Origin: Xylophilus ampelinus
GTDB lineage: Bacteria; Pseudomonadota; Gammaproteobacteria; Burkholderiales; Burkholderiaceae_C
Direction of reading: 5' to 3'
DNA length: 49,331 bases
NCBI RefSeq assembly: GCF_901875635.1
Contig: NZ_CABFMN010000107.1
Span: 1 to 49,331 of the forward strand
Position 1 is the stretch's first letter; every line of letters begins with the position of its first letter. Both the position numbers and the translations under genes were made by a program. Shown here one piece after another: positions 1 to 7,939 of this stretch. Under the pieces are notes generated by a model. It had not been told where the DNA came from, made no database searches, and saw nothing but the letters and a program-made list of their open reading frames with translations.

Positions 1-299
1 GCGGCGGCAGGCGCCGGCGCGGCAGCAGCAGGCGCGGGCGCAGCGGCGCCGGCCTTGCCTTCGGTGTCGATCTTGGCGATCAGCTGGTCGGCCACCACGG
101 TGGCGCCGTCGCCCTGGACAATCTCGGCCAGCACGCCAGCCGCCGGCGCGGGCACTTCGAGCACGACCTTGTCGGTCTCGATCTCGATCAGGATTTCATC
201 GACCGCGACGGCTTCGCCGGCCTTCTTCTTCCACTGGAGCATCGTGGCCTCGGCCACGGATTCGGACAACTGGGGAACCTTGACTTCAACGATGGACAT
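1..299 (-). CDS. sucB: 2-oxoglutarate dehydrogenase E2 (dihydrolipoyl succinyltransferase), N-terminal part
   Basis: The first 99 codons of an E2 gene are visible; the rest lies beyond the left edge. Residues 1-78 form a lipoyl domain, with the lipoylated lysine expected at K44 in the motif ETDKVVLE. An Ala/Pro-rich flexible linker begins at about residue 83. The subunit carries the succinyl group from E1 to CoA in the TCA-cycle 2-oxoglutarate dehydrogenase complex. It follows sucA by 99 bases on the same strand, the usual E1-E2 order, so co-transcription is likely. The ATG has a weak AGAGA upstream. The peripheral-subunit-binding and catalytic domains cannot be judged. A pyruvate dehydrogenase E2 is less likely because sucA is the neighbour. 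Confidence 0.93.
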   Translation of the reverse strand, partial: MSIVEVKVPQLSESVAEATMLQWKKKAGEAVAVDEILIEIETDKVVLEVPAPAAGVLAEIVQGDGATVVADQLIAKIDTEGKAGAAAPAPAAAAPAPAA

Positions 300-398
300 T
301 TTTATCTCTGTCTGTTCATTTCTGGGGAGCGGTACCGGCGCGAGGCCCGGTGCACCTGGACGCGGACCGGCGCGCGATGCGCCTGCCCGTTGCCCGTC

Positions 399-3278
399 TT
401 ACTTGGTCAGCACGAAACCCTTCAGCTTGCCGAAGGCACCGTCGACCAGCGCCTTCTGCTGTTCCTGGTGCAGGTGCGAATAGCCCACCGCCGGCGAGGC
501 CGAGGCGGCACGCCCCGCATAGCCCAGCTTCTGCCCGTCGAGCATGTTCTCGTGGATGTAGTGCTGCACGAAGAACCAGGCGCCCTGGTTCTGCGGCTCG
601 TCCTGGCACCAGACGATCTCGGTCGCGTTGGCGTACTTCTTGACCTCGGCCGCGAAAGCCTTGTGCGGGAAGGGGTAGACCTGCTCGACACGGATGATCG
701 CCACGTCGTCGCTGCCCTTCTCCTCGCGCTTCTTGGCCAGGTCGTAGTACACCTTGCCCGAGCAGGCGACGATGCGCTTGACCTTGTCGGCCTTGAGCTC
801 CTTGTTGTCGGGGATGACGGTCTGGAAGCCGCCCTTGATGAACTCCGACAGCGGCGAGGTCGCGTCCTTGTTCCGCAGCAGCGACTTGGGCGTCATGATG
901 ACCAGCGGCTTGCGCAGGCTGCGAATCTGCTGGCGCCGCAGCACGTGGAAGATCTGGCTGGCCGTGGTCGGTTGCACCACCTGCATGTTGGTGTCGGCCG
1001 CGAGCTGCATGAAGCGCTCCAGGCGGGCCGAGCTGTGCTCGGGGCCCTGCCCTTCGTAGCCGTGCGGCAGCATCAGCGTCAGGCCGTTCACTCGGCCCCA
1101 CTTCACTTCGCCGGAAGCGATGAACTGGTCGATCACGACCTGGGCGCCGTTGACGAAGTCGCCGAACTGCGCTTCCCAGACCACGAGGGTGCTCGGGTCG
1201 TTGGAGGCGTAGCCGTATTCGAAGGCCAGCACGGCCTCTTCCGACAGGATCGAGTCGATGACGACGAACGGCGCCTGGTTCTCGGCCACGTTCTGCAGCG
1301 GCACGTAGGTGCCTTCGTCGAACTTCTCGCGGTTCTGGTCGTGCAACACGGCATGGCGGTGCGTGAAGGTGCCGCGGCCTGAGTCTTCGCCCGACAGGCG
1401 CACCGGGTAGCCGCTGGCCACCAGCGAGGCGAAGGCCATGTGCTCGCCCATGCCCCAGTCGACGTTGACGTCGCCTCGACCCATGGCGGCGCGGTCGTCC
1501 AGCACTTTCTTGACCAGCGGATGCACGGTGAAGCCGGCCGGCACGGTGGTGATCTTCTCGGCCAGGCGCTTCCACTCGGCGAGCGGGATCGCCGTGTCGG
1601 CGGCATCGGTCCACTTCTTGTTGAGGTAGGGGCTCCAGTCGACCGCGTACTTGCTCTTGAAGTTCGTGAGCACCGGGTCGGACGTGTTCTTGCCGGCGTC
1701 GAAGGCGGCGCGCTGCGCCTTGACCATGTCGTCGCCCAGCGTGTCGCCCAGGCCCTGCGCAGCCAGCTTGTCGGCGTACAGCTTGCGCGTGCCGGGATGG
1801 GCCGCGATCTTCTTGTACATCAGCGGCTGGGTGAGCGAGGGAGTGTCCTGCTCGTTGTGGCCCAGCTTGCGGAAGCAGACAATGTCGACCACCACGTCCT
1901 TGTTGAACTCCTGGCGGTACTCGAGCGCGAGCTGCGTACACAGCACCACGGCTTCGGGATCGTCGCCGTTCACGTGCAGCACCGGCGCGTCGATCATCTT
2001 GACCACGTCGGTGCAGTACAGCGTCGAGCGGCTGTCGCGCGGGTCGCTGGTGGTGAAGCCGATCTGGTTGTTGATGACGATGTGGACCGTGCCGCCGGTG
2101 TAGTAGCCGCGGGTTTCGGCCAGCGCCAGCGTTTCCATCACGACGCCCTGGCCGGCGAAGGCCGCATCGCCATGCACGAGCACGGGCAGGACCTGATCGC
2201 CTTCCTTGTCGCCGCGGCGGTCCATGCGGGCACGCACGGAACCTTCGACGACCGGGTTCACGATCTCGAGGTGCGAGGGGTTGAAAGCCAGCGACAGGTG
2301 CACCGGGCCGCCAGGGGTGCTGACGTCGGAGCTGAAGCCCTGGTGGTACTTCACGTCGCCGCTGGGAAGGTCTTCGGGCGCGGTGTGGTCGAACTCGGCG
2401 AACAGGTCCTTGGGCATCTTGCCCAGGGTGTTCACCAGCACGTTCAGGCGGCCGCGGTGGGCCATGCCGATCACGATCTCCTGCACGCCCTTCTCACCGG
2501 CGCGGTTGATCAGTTCGTCCATCGAGACGATGAAGCTTTCGCCGCCTTCGAGCGAGAAGCGCTTCTGGCCGACGTACTTGGTGTGCAGGAAGCGCTCCAG
2601 GCCTTCGGCGGCCGTGAGGCGGTCGAGCACGCGCTTCTTCTGCTCGTTGCTCAGCTTGGGGTTGGTGCGGGCGCTCTCGAGCTTCTGCTGCCACCAGCGC
2701 TTCTGCGTCTGGTCGGTGATGTACATGTACTCGGACCCGATGGTGCCGCAGTAGGTTTCGCGCAGGGCGTTCACCAGTTCGCGCAGGGACATCGTGTCCT
2801 TGCCGAAGAAGGTGTTGCTGGTGTTGAAGACGGTTTCGAGGTCGGCGTCCGAGAAGCCATAGAAGGAGGGCTCGAGTTCGGGAATGGCCGGGCGCTCGGT
2901 GCGCTTGAGCGGATCGAGGTCAGCCCAGCGGGCGCCGACGTTGCGGTACGCGGCGATCAGCTGCTGGACGGCGGTGCGCTGGCGGCCCAGTTCGGAATCG
3001 GCGCCGCTGGCCTGCACGACCTTCGTCGTGCCCTGCTTCGCGCGCTCGGCGAAGGCGTTGATGACCGGGAGGTGGGGGACGTCCTTCGTGTTGCTGCCGT
3101 CGGTGGCAGGGACGTGCTGGAGTGCGTCGAAGTAGGAGCGCCAGTTGTCGGGCACGCTGCCCGGGTTGGCGAGGTAGTTCTCGTACATCTCTTCGACATA
3201 GGGCGCATTGCCGCCGAAGAGGTAGGAGTTGCCTTGATAGGCCGTGTAGACCGAGGATGGAGACGAAGAATCGCTCAT
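399..3278 (-). CDS. sucA: 2-oxoglutarate dehydrogenase E1 component
   Basis: This 959-residue thiamine-diphosphate enzyme decarboxylates 2-oxoglutarate and passes succinyl to the E2 lipoyl group. It is full length (about 930-960 residues is usual). The N-terminus holds the short E2-binding segment typical of E1o (SYLFGGNAPYVEEMYENYL). The ThDP/Mg site is visible around residue 370 as GDAAFAGQG followed by NNQIGFTTS. The pyrimidine-binding half includes the segment THRHAVLHDQN. A GGAGG lies 10 bases before the ATG. sucB follows directly, so this is the start of an odh/suc operon. No truncation or frameshift is seen. Confidence 0.97.
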   Translation of the reverse strand: MSDSSSPSSVYTAYQGNSYLFGGNAPYVEEMYENYLANPGSVPDNWRSYFDALQHVPATDGSNTKDVPHLPVINAFAERAKQGTTKVVQASGADSELGRQRTAVQQLIAAYRNVGARWADLDPLKRTERPAIPELEPSFYGFSDADLETVFNTSNTFFGKDTMSLRELVNALRETYCGTIGSEYMYITDQTQKRWWQQKLESARTNPKLSNEQKKRVLDRLTAAEGLERFLHTKYVGQKRFSLEGGESFIVSMDELINRAGEKGVQEIVIGMAHRGRLNVLVNTLGKMPKDLFAEFDHTAPEDLPSGDVKYHQGFSSDVSTPGGPVHLSLAFNPSHLEIVNPVVEGSVRARMDRRGDKEGDQVLPVLVHGDAAFAGQGVVMETLALAETRGYYTGGTVHIVINNQIGFTTSDPRDSRSTLYCTDVVKMIDAPVLHVNGDDPEAVVLCTQLALEYRQEFNKDVVVDIVCFRKLGHNEQDTPSLTQPLMYKKIAAHPGTRKLYADKLAAQGLGDTLGDDMVKAQRAAFDAGKNTSDPVLTNFKSKYAVDWSPYLNKKWTDAADTAIPLAEWKRLAEKITTVPAGFTVHPLVKKVLDDRAAMGRGDVNVDWGMGEHMAFASLVASGYPVRLSGEDSGRGTFTHRHAVLHDQNREKFDEGTYVPLQNVAENQAPFVVIDSILSEEAVLAFEYGYASNDPSTLVVWEAQFGDFVNGAQVVIDQFIASGEVKWGRVNGLTLMLPHGYEGQGPEHSSARLERFMQLAADTNMQVVQPTTASQIFHVLRRQQIRSLRKPLVIMTPKSLLRNKDATSPLSEFIKGGFQTVIPDNKELKADKVKRIVACSGKVYYDLAKKREEKGSDDVAIIRVEQVYPFPHKAFAAEVKKYANATEIVWCQDEPQNQGAWFFVQHYIHENMLDGQKLGYAGRAASASPAVGYSHLHQEQQKALVDGAFGKLKGFVLTK

Positions 3279-3664
3279 GTTCCGCTGACCTCCGCTTCCC
3301 TGAAGGAAGCATTAGCTGGTTTGAAAACCTTCCGCGACACGGCTGAACCGATTGGCGGATGCGACTGTGGCTGGGGAAGGGCCTGAGTACCCTCGCATTG
3401 TGCCACGTCAAGCATGTGACGCCGGACCGCTCCCAATACAGCAGTCGGCAGCGCAGTCATCCGCGCGCGCAGGAGCGGCAATTCTTGGCACTTGGCCGCG
3501 ATGGAGCAACCGGGATGACCCGGCCCGACTCGGTCGGCCGGCCGGCCGCCACGGCAGCGCGCATGGCCTTGAGAGCTGTACATCACCGTCACCCTCTCTT
3601 TCTGGGCCAAGAGGCACCCCCCGCTCACACGAGCTCAAATAGAATGAGAACCATTATTGATTAA
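3279..3664. other. Intergenic region between divergent sucA and the fecI-like gene
   Basis: This 386-base gap separates two divergent transcription units and should hold both promoters. The sucA side has a GGAGG ribosome site and a small palindrome (GGTTT-GA-AAACC) near 3317. The right end holds a Fur-box-like sequence. No convincing open reading frame, tRNA or terminator is seen, and I could not assign a clear -35/-10 pair on either strand. Confidence 0.6.
3642..3660 (+). promoter_or_regulatory. Fur box upstream of the fecI-like sigma factor gene
   Basis: The sequence GAATGAGAACCATTATTGA resembles the 19-bp Fur operator. As a 7-1-7 motif it reads TGAGAAC-C-ATTATTG against TGATAAT-N-ATTATCA, about 5 of 7 matches per half. 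It lies a few bases before the sigma-factor start, in a locally AT-rich stretch, as expected for iron repression of a FecI/FecR/receptor operon. The function is inferred from the motif and its position. Confidence 0.7.
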
Positions 3665-4198
3665 ATGACGCATTCTGCACCGTCGGTCATGTCCGCCCCC
3701 CTGCCCGCGCCCGCACTGATCGAGGGCATCTACCGCGAGCACCACGGCTGGCTGGTGAACTGGTTTCTTCGCAGACTGGGCGGTGCGTCGCTCGCGGCAG
3801 ACCTTGCGCACGACACCTTCGTCCGGCTGTTGGTCTCCCGTAGAGCGACCGACATCCGCGAGCCCCGCGCATTCCTGCGGACGCTGGCCCATGGGGTGAT
3901 CGTCAATCACTGGCGACGGGCAGATGTGGAGCGCGCCTGGGCGGAAACGCTGGCCAGCCAGCCCGAGTTGGGCGCACCGTCGCCCGAGCAACGGCTGATC
4001 GCCGTCGAGTTGCTGTGCCGCATCGATGCGATGCTCGAGGGGCTCAGTGCCAAGGCGCGCACCGCTTTCCTGCTGTCTCAGATCGATGGCTTGACCTATT
4101 CCGAAATCGCGAGCCAGCTGGGGGTGTCAGAGCGGATGGTGAAGAAGTACATGGCGCAGGCGATGCTGCAATGTCTCGTTCTTGCCGAGGAGCCATGA
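3665..4198 (+). CDS. FecI-family ECF sigma factor (iron starvation)
   Basis: This 177-residue extracytoplasmic-function sigma factor shows region 2 around residues 20-85 (DLAHDTFVRLL, then FLRTLAHGVIVNHWRR) and region 4 around 115-170 (YSEIASQLGVSERMVKKYM). It should direct transcription of the adjacent receptor gene when its FecR partner signals ligand binding. The stop overlaps the fecR start (ATGA). Neither the ATG at 3665 nor the in-frame ATG at 3689 has a good ribosome site. The first lies only a few bases after the Fur box, so the shorter form is possible. The substrate cannot be read from this gene. Confidence 0.92.
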   Translation: MTHSAPSVMSAPLPAPALIEGIYREHHGWLVNWFLRRLGGASLAADLAHDTFVRLLVSRRATDIREPRAFLRTLAHGVIVNHWRRADVERAWAETLASQPELGAPSPEQRLIAVELLCRIDAMLEGLSAKARTAFLLSQIDGLTYSEIASQLGVSERMVKKYMAQAMLQCLVLAEEP

Positions 4199-5214
4199 CG
4201 CAGCCTCCTTCCACAGCCGCAGACAGCGCCAGACCCAGCTTCGAGCATCTGCAGCAGGCCGCGCAATGGTTCGCGCTGTTGCAGGCCGAATCGGTCAGCG
4301 ATGCGGACCGGCTTCGGTGGGAGGAATGGCTGCGCAAGGATCAAGGTGCGCGCTCGGCCTGGCGGCAGGTCGAGTCGGTGGCGCACGATTTCTCTTCCAT
4401 CGCCCATTTGCCAGCGCGCGACCTCCTGAACATGAGCAGCGCCGCAGGTGCACGCCGTCGCCGCGATGCGTTGCGCATGCTGGCGCTGGTGCCGGTCGCC
4501 GGCGTTGCTGGATGGCTCGTCAGCCGGGAGTTGCCATGGCGGGGCTGGGTCGCTGCCCACCGAACACAAACCGGCGAGCGTCGCGAGATTGCACTGGAAG
4601 ACGGCAGCCGGCTGTGGCTCAACACTTCGTCTGCCGTGGACGTCGATTTCAGCGGCGCGTACCGGCGTGTCATCGTGCATGAGGGCGAAGTGCTGGTCAC
4701 CACGGGCCATGACCCGACATGGAAGAGCCGCCCCCTCGTGGTCGAGGTGGCGCAGGGCCGGTTCACGGCATTGGGAACCCGGTTCGCGGTCAGGCGCGAC
4801 GCTCGTGCGCAACACACCACGCGCGTGACCGTCTTCGAAGGCGCGGTCCGTGCGCAACCCGCGCGGACCGCGGGAGCACTGACGGTGCGGGCCGGGGAAC
4901 AGGCCGATCTCTTCTCGGATCGGGTGGACACGCCGGTGCAGGCCAGTGCCGGCGGCGACAGTTGGACCGAAGGCCTTCTGGTCGCCAAGGACATGCGTCT
5001 GGGCGACTTCATCGACGAGCTGTCCCGCTACCGCCGGGGATACCTGGGCTGCGCGCCGGAACTCAGGGGGATCCGTCTGGTCGGCAGCTACCCGCTCGCA
5101 GACACCGACCGGGTTCTTGCAGCGCTTCAGGCCACCCTGCCCATCCGGGTGAACAAGGTACTCCCGTGGTGGGTCGTCGTCGAGCCGCCGCAAGGCCACA
5201 AGGGCCGAAGCTAA
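4195..5214 (+). CDS. fecR: FecR-family transmembrane sigma factor regulator
   Basis: This 339-residue inner-membrane signal transducer links the receptor to the FecI-like sigma factor. Residues 1-90 are cytoplasmic and contain the DUF4880-type sigma-binding segment (WFALLQAES...WEEWLRKD). A single hydrophobic segment spans about 93-110. The periplasmic FecR domain follows from about 123 (REIALEDGSRLWLNTSSAV). The C-terminus (about 265-339) resembles the domain that contacts the receptor's signalling domain. The start is the ATG overlapping the fecI stop, preceded by GAGGAG. The receptor gene starts 83 bases downstream. I read this as the standard three-part cell-surface signalling system. Confidence 0.93.
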   Translation: MTQPPSTAADSARPSFEHLQQAAQWFALLQAESVSDADRLRWEEWLRKDQGARSAWRQVESVAHDFSSIAHLPARDLLNMSSAAGARRRRDALRMLALVPVAGVAGWLVSRELPWRGWVAAHRTQTGERREIALEDGSRLWLNTSSAVDVDFSGAYRRVIVHEGEVLVTTGHDPTWKSRPLVVEVAQGRFTALGTRFAVRRDARAQHTTRVTVFEGAVRAQPARTAGALTVRAGEQADLFSDRVDTPVQASAGGDSWTEGLLVAKDMRLGDFIDELSRYRRGYLGCAPELRGIRLVGSYPLADTDRVLAALQATLPIRVNKVLPWWVVVEPPQGHKGRS

Positions 5215-5297
5215 AAAAATCGGCCGGTCGAGTTCCCTTTTTCCGATCGCCAGTTGGCATTGGAAGGTATCCACCTTTCATTCGCACCGAGGCCTTC

Positions 5298-7850
5298 ATG
5301 CGCGACGCCCTGATTCCCCCCGACCATCCGCCCACGCGCCCGACGGCAGCACGTCGTCATCGACTGCGACGCACCGCCCTGGCAGTTCATACGTTGAGGG
5401 CCGCACTCGTCGTCCTGCCCGTCCTGGCCGTGCTGCATCCCGGTCATGCGCTGGCCCAACCTTCCGCTTCGTCCGCCCGCGACTACGCCGTAGATGCCGG
5501 CCCGCTGGCAAGCGCCTTGACGCAACTGGCCAGCCAGGCTGGCATTCTGCTGTCGGTGGACGCATCCCTCACGTCCGGGCTGTCCAGTCCTGGCGTGAAG
5601 GGACGCTTCACTCTGACGGAGGCGCTGGCCGCGGTGGTCCAGGGCAGCGGCCTGCGCGTCGTTCGCACGGGAGACGACGTCTATTCGCTGCAGCGAGAGG
5701 ACACTCGCGCAGCAGAAGCGCAGCGTGCCTCGGACCCAACGGCTGCGTCGTTGCCAGCGGTCGTCGTCGTCAGCCAGGCCGACCAGGAAACCGGAACCGG
5801 CCCGGTTACCGGCTTCGTGGCCCGGCGCAGCGTGTCCGGCACGAAGACCGACACCCCCCTGATCGAGACCCCGCAATCCATCTCCGTGATCACGCGCGAC
5901 CAGTTGGATGCGCAAGGGGCGACCACATTGGTCGAGGGCCTGCGCTACACGCCGGGCATCGTGGCCCAATATGGCAATACCGACCTGCGGCTGGACTGGC
6001 TCACCCTGCGCGGCTTCACTCCACCGGCCAGGTACCTGGACAACCTCCGGCTGCCTTTCGGTGCACGCGGTTATTCCCAGCCACGCATCGAGCCATGGGG
6101 CCTGGAGCGCGTCGAGGTCATCAAGGGACCGTCGTCGGTGCTCTACGGGCAGGCCACGCCAGGGGGCTTGGTCAACATGGTCAGCAAACGGCCCACGCTC
6201 GAGCCAGTGCGCGAGGTCGAGGTCCAGGTCGGCAGCCACGACCGCCGTCAGGCGGCGCTCGATCTCGGCGGCGCCATCGATGCCGACGGCGTCGTGAGCT
6301 ATCGCCTGGTGGCGCTGCATCGGGAGGCCGACACCGCCTATGACCACGTGTCCGAGCGCAAGACCTACCTGGCGCCCTCGCTCACCATCCGCCCCTCGAA
6401 CACCACGCGCCTGACCTTGCTCGGCCAATGGCAGTCCCTGGACTCGCCGGGGGGCGGCGGTGCACCGGCCCTGCCCGCGGCAGGCTCCCTGGACGTCAGC
6501 CGGTATGCGGCGCTCCCCACGCGCACCTTCGTGGGAGAGCCGAGCTACGACCGCTTCAGCAACCGCCAGCGCTTCGTGGGCTACGAGGTCGAGCACCGAT
6601 TCAACGACACGCTGACCCTGCGCCAGAACGTGCGCCACGGGAAGGTCGATGCCTACACGCAGCGGATCCAGGCCTTCTGCCTGACCGCGTGCAACCCGTC
6701 GTCGCTCATGCGCTATGCATGGGCATTCCCGGAGGAAGCCACGCTGCTGACGGCCGACACGCAATTGCAGGCCGATTTCGCCACCGGCCCGCTGAAGCAC
6801 ACCGTGCTCGCGGGCGTGGACTACTCCAACGAAAAGTCGGCCTTCGACGAAACGAATCTGCGGATCGTCACGCGTCCATTCAATGCCTATCTCCCGGTCT
6901 TCGGCACCGACTCCGGGGCCGTCCCCAGCGTCGCCACCCACATCGACCAGAAAAGACGCCAGACGGGCTTCTACCTGCAGGACCAGATGAAGCTGGACCG
7001 CTGGACCCTGGTGCTGGCCGGGCGCCACGACAAGGCGGACACGGATACCCGCACACTGACCACCGCGACCGCGCGCACCGCGATCGTCGACCAGCACGAC
7101 GGCAAGTTCACGGGGCGTGCCGCGCTCATGTACAACGCCGACAACGGACTGGCGCCCTACGTCAGCTTCAACACGTCCTTCCAGCCGGCAGCCGGCACCG
7201 ACCGGCTGGGCCGCCCGTTCGAGCCGACGACGGGGCGGCAGATCGAAGCCGGGCTCAAGTACCAGCCGGTCGGCTCTCAGGCCATGGTGACTGCTGCGGC
7301 CTATGAACTGACCCAGAGAAACGTGCTCACCCCGGATCCCTTGAGCCGCGCGTTCAGCGAGCAGACGGGTGAAGTCCGTGTGCGAGGGCTCGAGCTGGAA
7401 GCCAAGGGCCCCCTCGCACGCGGGCTCGATGCGATCGCGTCCTACGCCTATACCGACAGCCGGGTCACACGCGCCAACCCCAACTCGTCGGGAGCTTCCA
7501 CCCTTGGAAAGCGCTTTCCCTATGTTCCGACGCACCAGGCCGCGCTGTGGCTCGACTATGCGATCCCGTCCGACGTCGTGCCGGGGCTGTCGATCGGCGC
7601 AGGCGTCAGGCGTACAAGTGCCACCTACGGCGATGCGCCCAACCAGTTCCGGGTGCCGGGCGTGACACTCGTCGACGCCGCCCTGCGTTGGGACCTGGGC
7701 CGTGTGCGCCCATCACTCAAGGGACTGCGCCTCGCGCTCAATGTGTCGAACCTTGCGGACAAGACCTACGTGGCCACGTGCCTGTCTTCGACAGGCTGCT
7801 ACTACGGCGATCGCAGGAATGTCTACCTGACCGCAAAGTACAACTGGTGA
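5298..7850 (+). CDS. TonB-dependent siderophore receptor with N-terminal signalling (STN) domain
   Basis: This 850-residue outer-membrane transducer has an extended signal peptide (hydrophobic core about 34-47, cleavage near ALAQ at 54). An STN domain at about 62-132 talks to FecR. A TonB-box-like stretch follows at about 153-159 (PAVVVVS), then a plug domain from about 185 (TPLIETPQSISVITRDQL). The beta-barrel ends in an aromatic YNW. The architecture matches FpvA/FoxA/FhuE-type receptors that sense their own ferric siderophore. The ATG has GAGG five bases upstream. No siderophore biosynthesis genes are in the window, so a xenosiderophore is possible. The ligand is not deducible. Confidence 0.95.
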   Translation: MRDALIPPDHPPTRPTAARRHRLRRTALAVHTLRAALVVLPVLAVLHPGHALAQPSASSARDYAVDAGPLASALTQLASQAGILLSVDASLTSGLSSPGVKGRFTLTEALAAVVQGSGLRVVRTGDDVYSLQREDTRAAEAQRASDPTAASLPAVVVVSQADQETGTGPVTGFVARRSVSGTKTDTPLIETPQSISVITRDQLDAQGATTLVEGLRYTPGIVAQYGNTDLRLDWLTLRGFTPPARYLDNLRLPFGARGYSQPRIEPWGLERVEVIKGPSSVLYGQATPGGLVNMVSKRPTLEPVREVEVQVGSHDRRQAALDLGGAIDADGVVSYRLVALHREADTAYDHVSERKTYLAPSLTIRPSNTTRLTLLGQWQSLDSPGGGGAPALPAAGSLDVSRYAALPTRTFVGEPSYDRFSNRQRFVGYEVEHRFNDTLTLRQNVRHGKVDAYTQRIQAFCLTACNPSSLMRYAWAFPEEATLLTADTQLQADFATGPLKHTVLAGVDYSNEKSAFDETNLRIVTRPFNAYLPVFGTDSGAVPSVATHIDQKRRQTGFYLQDQMKLDRWTLVLAGRHDKADTDTRTLTTATARTAIVDQHDGKFTGRAALMYNADNGLAPYVSFNTSFQPAAGTDRLGRPFEPTTGRQIEAGLKYQPVGSQAMVTAAAYELTQRNVLTPDPLSRAFSEQTGEVRVRGLELEAKGPLARGLDAIASYAYTDSRVTRANPNSSGASTLGKRFPYVPTHQAALWLDYAIPSDVVPGLSIGAGVRRTSATYGDAPNQFRVPGVTLVDAALRWDLGRVRPSLKGLRLALNVSNLADKTYVATCLSSTGCYYGDRRNVYLTAKYNW

Positions 7851-7939
7851 GGGTCGCGGTGATTCCGCGAACGAACGACCGTCGCGCTACATGATCGGTG
7901 GCCGGCATGTGGGACGCGGCCACATGGCAGTCCCATGCC

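Noticed and set aside
4719..5297. Upstream open extension of the TonB-dependent receptor gene
   Set aside because: It lies over fecR in another frame; the receptor has a good start with signal peptide at 5298.
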